From: Chloroflexi bacterium UBA4733
Lineage (GTDB): Bacteria; Chloroflexota; UBA4733
Length of the DNA: 5,739 bases
Reading direction: 5' to 3'
Assembly: GCA_002404055.1 (NCBI GenBank)
Contig: DHIZ01000040.1
Span: 1 to 5,739 of the forward strand
Shown here piece by piece: positions 5,139 to 5,739 of this stretch; the stretch's first letter is position 1; every line of letters begins with the position of its first letter. The translations under genes and the position numbers were made by a program. The notes beneath the pieces are model-generated. The model did not search any database. It saw nothing but the letters and a program-made list of their open reading frames with translations, and was not told the origin of the DNA.

Positions 5139-5739
5139 TGATGATGCACATGCACACGAATGGGACGGTGCAGCCGGAAGAACTCCGCCTGCACCGCAAC
5201 GAACAGGGGGCCGCTGCTGGGATGCTTCCCGGCAGCGGGCCGGTCGGCGCTCGCCCACCGATCATCGAAGTGGCCGGGCTGACCAAGACCTATCATATGG
5301 GTACGAACGTCGTACGTGCCTTGCGCGGGGTGGACCTCACCGTACAGCCGGGCGAGTTCGTGGCGGTGATGGGTCCCTCCGGCTCCGGCAAGTCCACCTT
5401 CATGAACCTGGTCGGCTGCCTGGACCGCCCTACCAGCGGTCAGTACCACCTGGATGGCGTCGCCGTGAGCGACCTCGCCCGCGACCAACTGGCCGCCATC
5501 CGCAACCGCAAGATCGGCTTCATCTTCCAGGGCTTCAACCTGCTGCCTCGCCAGTCAGCCCTGGGCAACGTGATGCTGCCCATGCTCTACGCCGGCATCC
5601 CCGCAGCCGAACGCCGCCAGCGCGGCATGCATGCCCTGGAACTGGTGGACCTCGCCAACCGGGCGGGTCACACCCCCAGCGAACTCTCCGGCGGTCAGCA
5701 ACAGCGGGTGGCCATCGCCCGCAGCCTGGTCAACGACCC
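5138..5739 (+). CDS. MacB/LolD-type ABC transporter ATPase (3' end outside window)
   Basis: The nucleotide-binding subunit should hydrolyse ATP to drive the exporter that the upstream adaptor serves. About 200 residues are visible: a core beginning [14 protein letters not shown] (42-55) with the A-loop Tyr52, Walker [10 protein letters not shown] (79-87), Q-loop FIFQGFNLL (Gln131), and signature LSGGQQQR (183-190). The DRPTSG and [10 protein letters not shown] stretches are typical of the MacB/LolD/YknY branch. Walker B and the H-loop lie beyond the edge, so whether it is a separate ATPase (YknY-like) or fused to a permease (MacB-like) cannot be seen. The start ATG at 5138 shares one base with the adaptor stop (TGATG), implying translational coupling; in-frame ATGs at 5141, 5144, 5150 and 5222 are alternatives. 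From 5138 there is an unusual 41-residue polar leader ([11 protein letters not shown]...). The Shine-Dalgarno site is weak (CGAGG at 5121-5125), consistent with coupling. Confidence 0.95.
   Translation, partial: MMMHMHTNGTVQPEELRLHRNEQGAAAGMLPGSGPVGARPPIIEVAGLTKTYHMGTNVVRALRGVDLTVQPGEFVAVMGPSGSGKSTFMNLVGCLDRPTSGQYHLDGVAVSDLARDQLAAIRNRKIGFIFQGFNLLPRQSALGNVMLPMLYAGIPAAERRQRGMHALELVDLANRAGHTPSELSGGQQQRVAIARSLVND

Noticed and set aside
3957..5258. Minus-strand 433-aa frame opposite the adaptor C-terminal half
   Set aside because: Arg/Gly/Ala-rich with no recognisable domain; opposite sequence that clearly encodes lipoyl, barrel and tail parts of the adaptor.
4565..5488. Minus-strand 307-aa frame across the adaptor-ATPase junction
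   Set aside because: Runs antisense through the Walker A region of the ATPase, with Pro-rich translation of Gly-rich codons. A shadow.

Overview
The window is GC-rich (roughly 60-65% by eye), with strong G/C preference at third codon positions. No taxonomic marker gene is present. The adaptor plus MacB-type ATPase pair, with Gly/Pro-rich tails and Ser/Thr/Gly low-complexity inserts, resembles what is seen in GC-rich monoderm bacteria such as Chloroflexota (Ktedonobacteria-like). That assignment is an inference of modest confidence.

Layout. (1) Positions 1-184 hold no convincing gene, only two small perfect hairpins beyond the 3' end of the first gene. (2) Positions 185-1660, minus strand, encode a 491-residue orphan protein of unrecognised family with one pair of adjacent membrane helices; its start is set by a good Shine-Dalgarno site. 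(3) Positions 1661-2416 hold no intact gene. On the plus strand a GC3-rich frame that reads like protein, with a Gly/Pro-rich linker, is broken by in-frame stops and then continues in another frame to a natural-looking C-terminus. I read this as a decayed plus-strand gene. (4) Positions 2417-2636 are non-coding and end in the ribosome binding site of the adaptor gene. (5) Positions 2637-5138 encode an 833-residue HlyD/MacA-type membrane-fusion (adaptor) protein. (6) From 5138 to the window edge runs the start of a MacB/LolD-type ABC ATPase, overlapping the adaptor stop by one base (TGATG). A FtsX/MacB-like permease is expected just outside the window.

The adaptor and ATPase should act together as a MacAB/YknXYZ-like tripartite-type exporter: the ATPase in the cytoplasm, the adaptor anchored by one N-terminal membrane helix and projecting outward. 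The most striking feature is the adaptor's stalk. Between the two lipoyl half-motifs lie about 430 residues of predicted alpha-hairpin instead of the 60-100 usual in MacA. Each arm is built from repeats with a strict 32-residue period (96 bp): about six in the ascending arm and six in the descending arm. The arms are nearly equal in length (about 209 residues each) and meet at a loop bracketed by the protein's only two cysteines (C317, C329), at the exact midpoint. If fully helical this stalk would be about 30 nm long, enough to cross a thick monoderm cell wall. This is the best candidate for something undescribed in the window.
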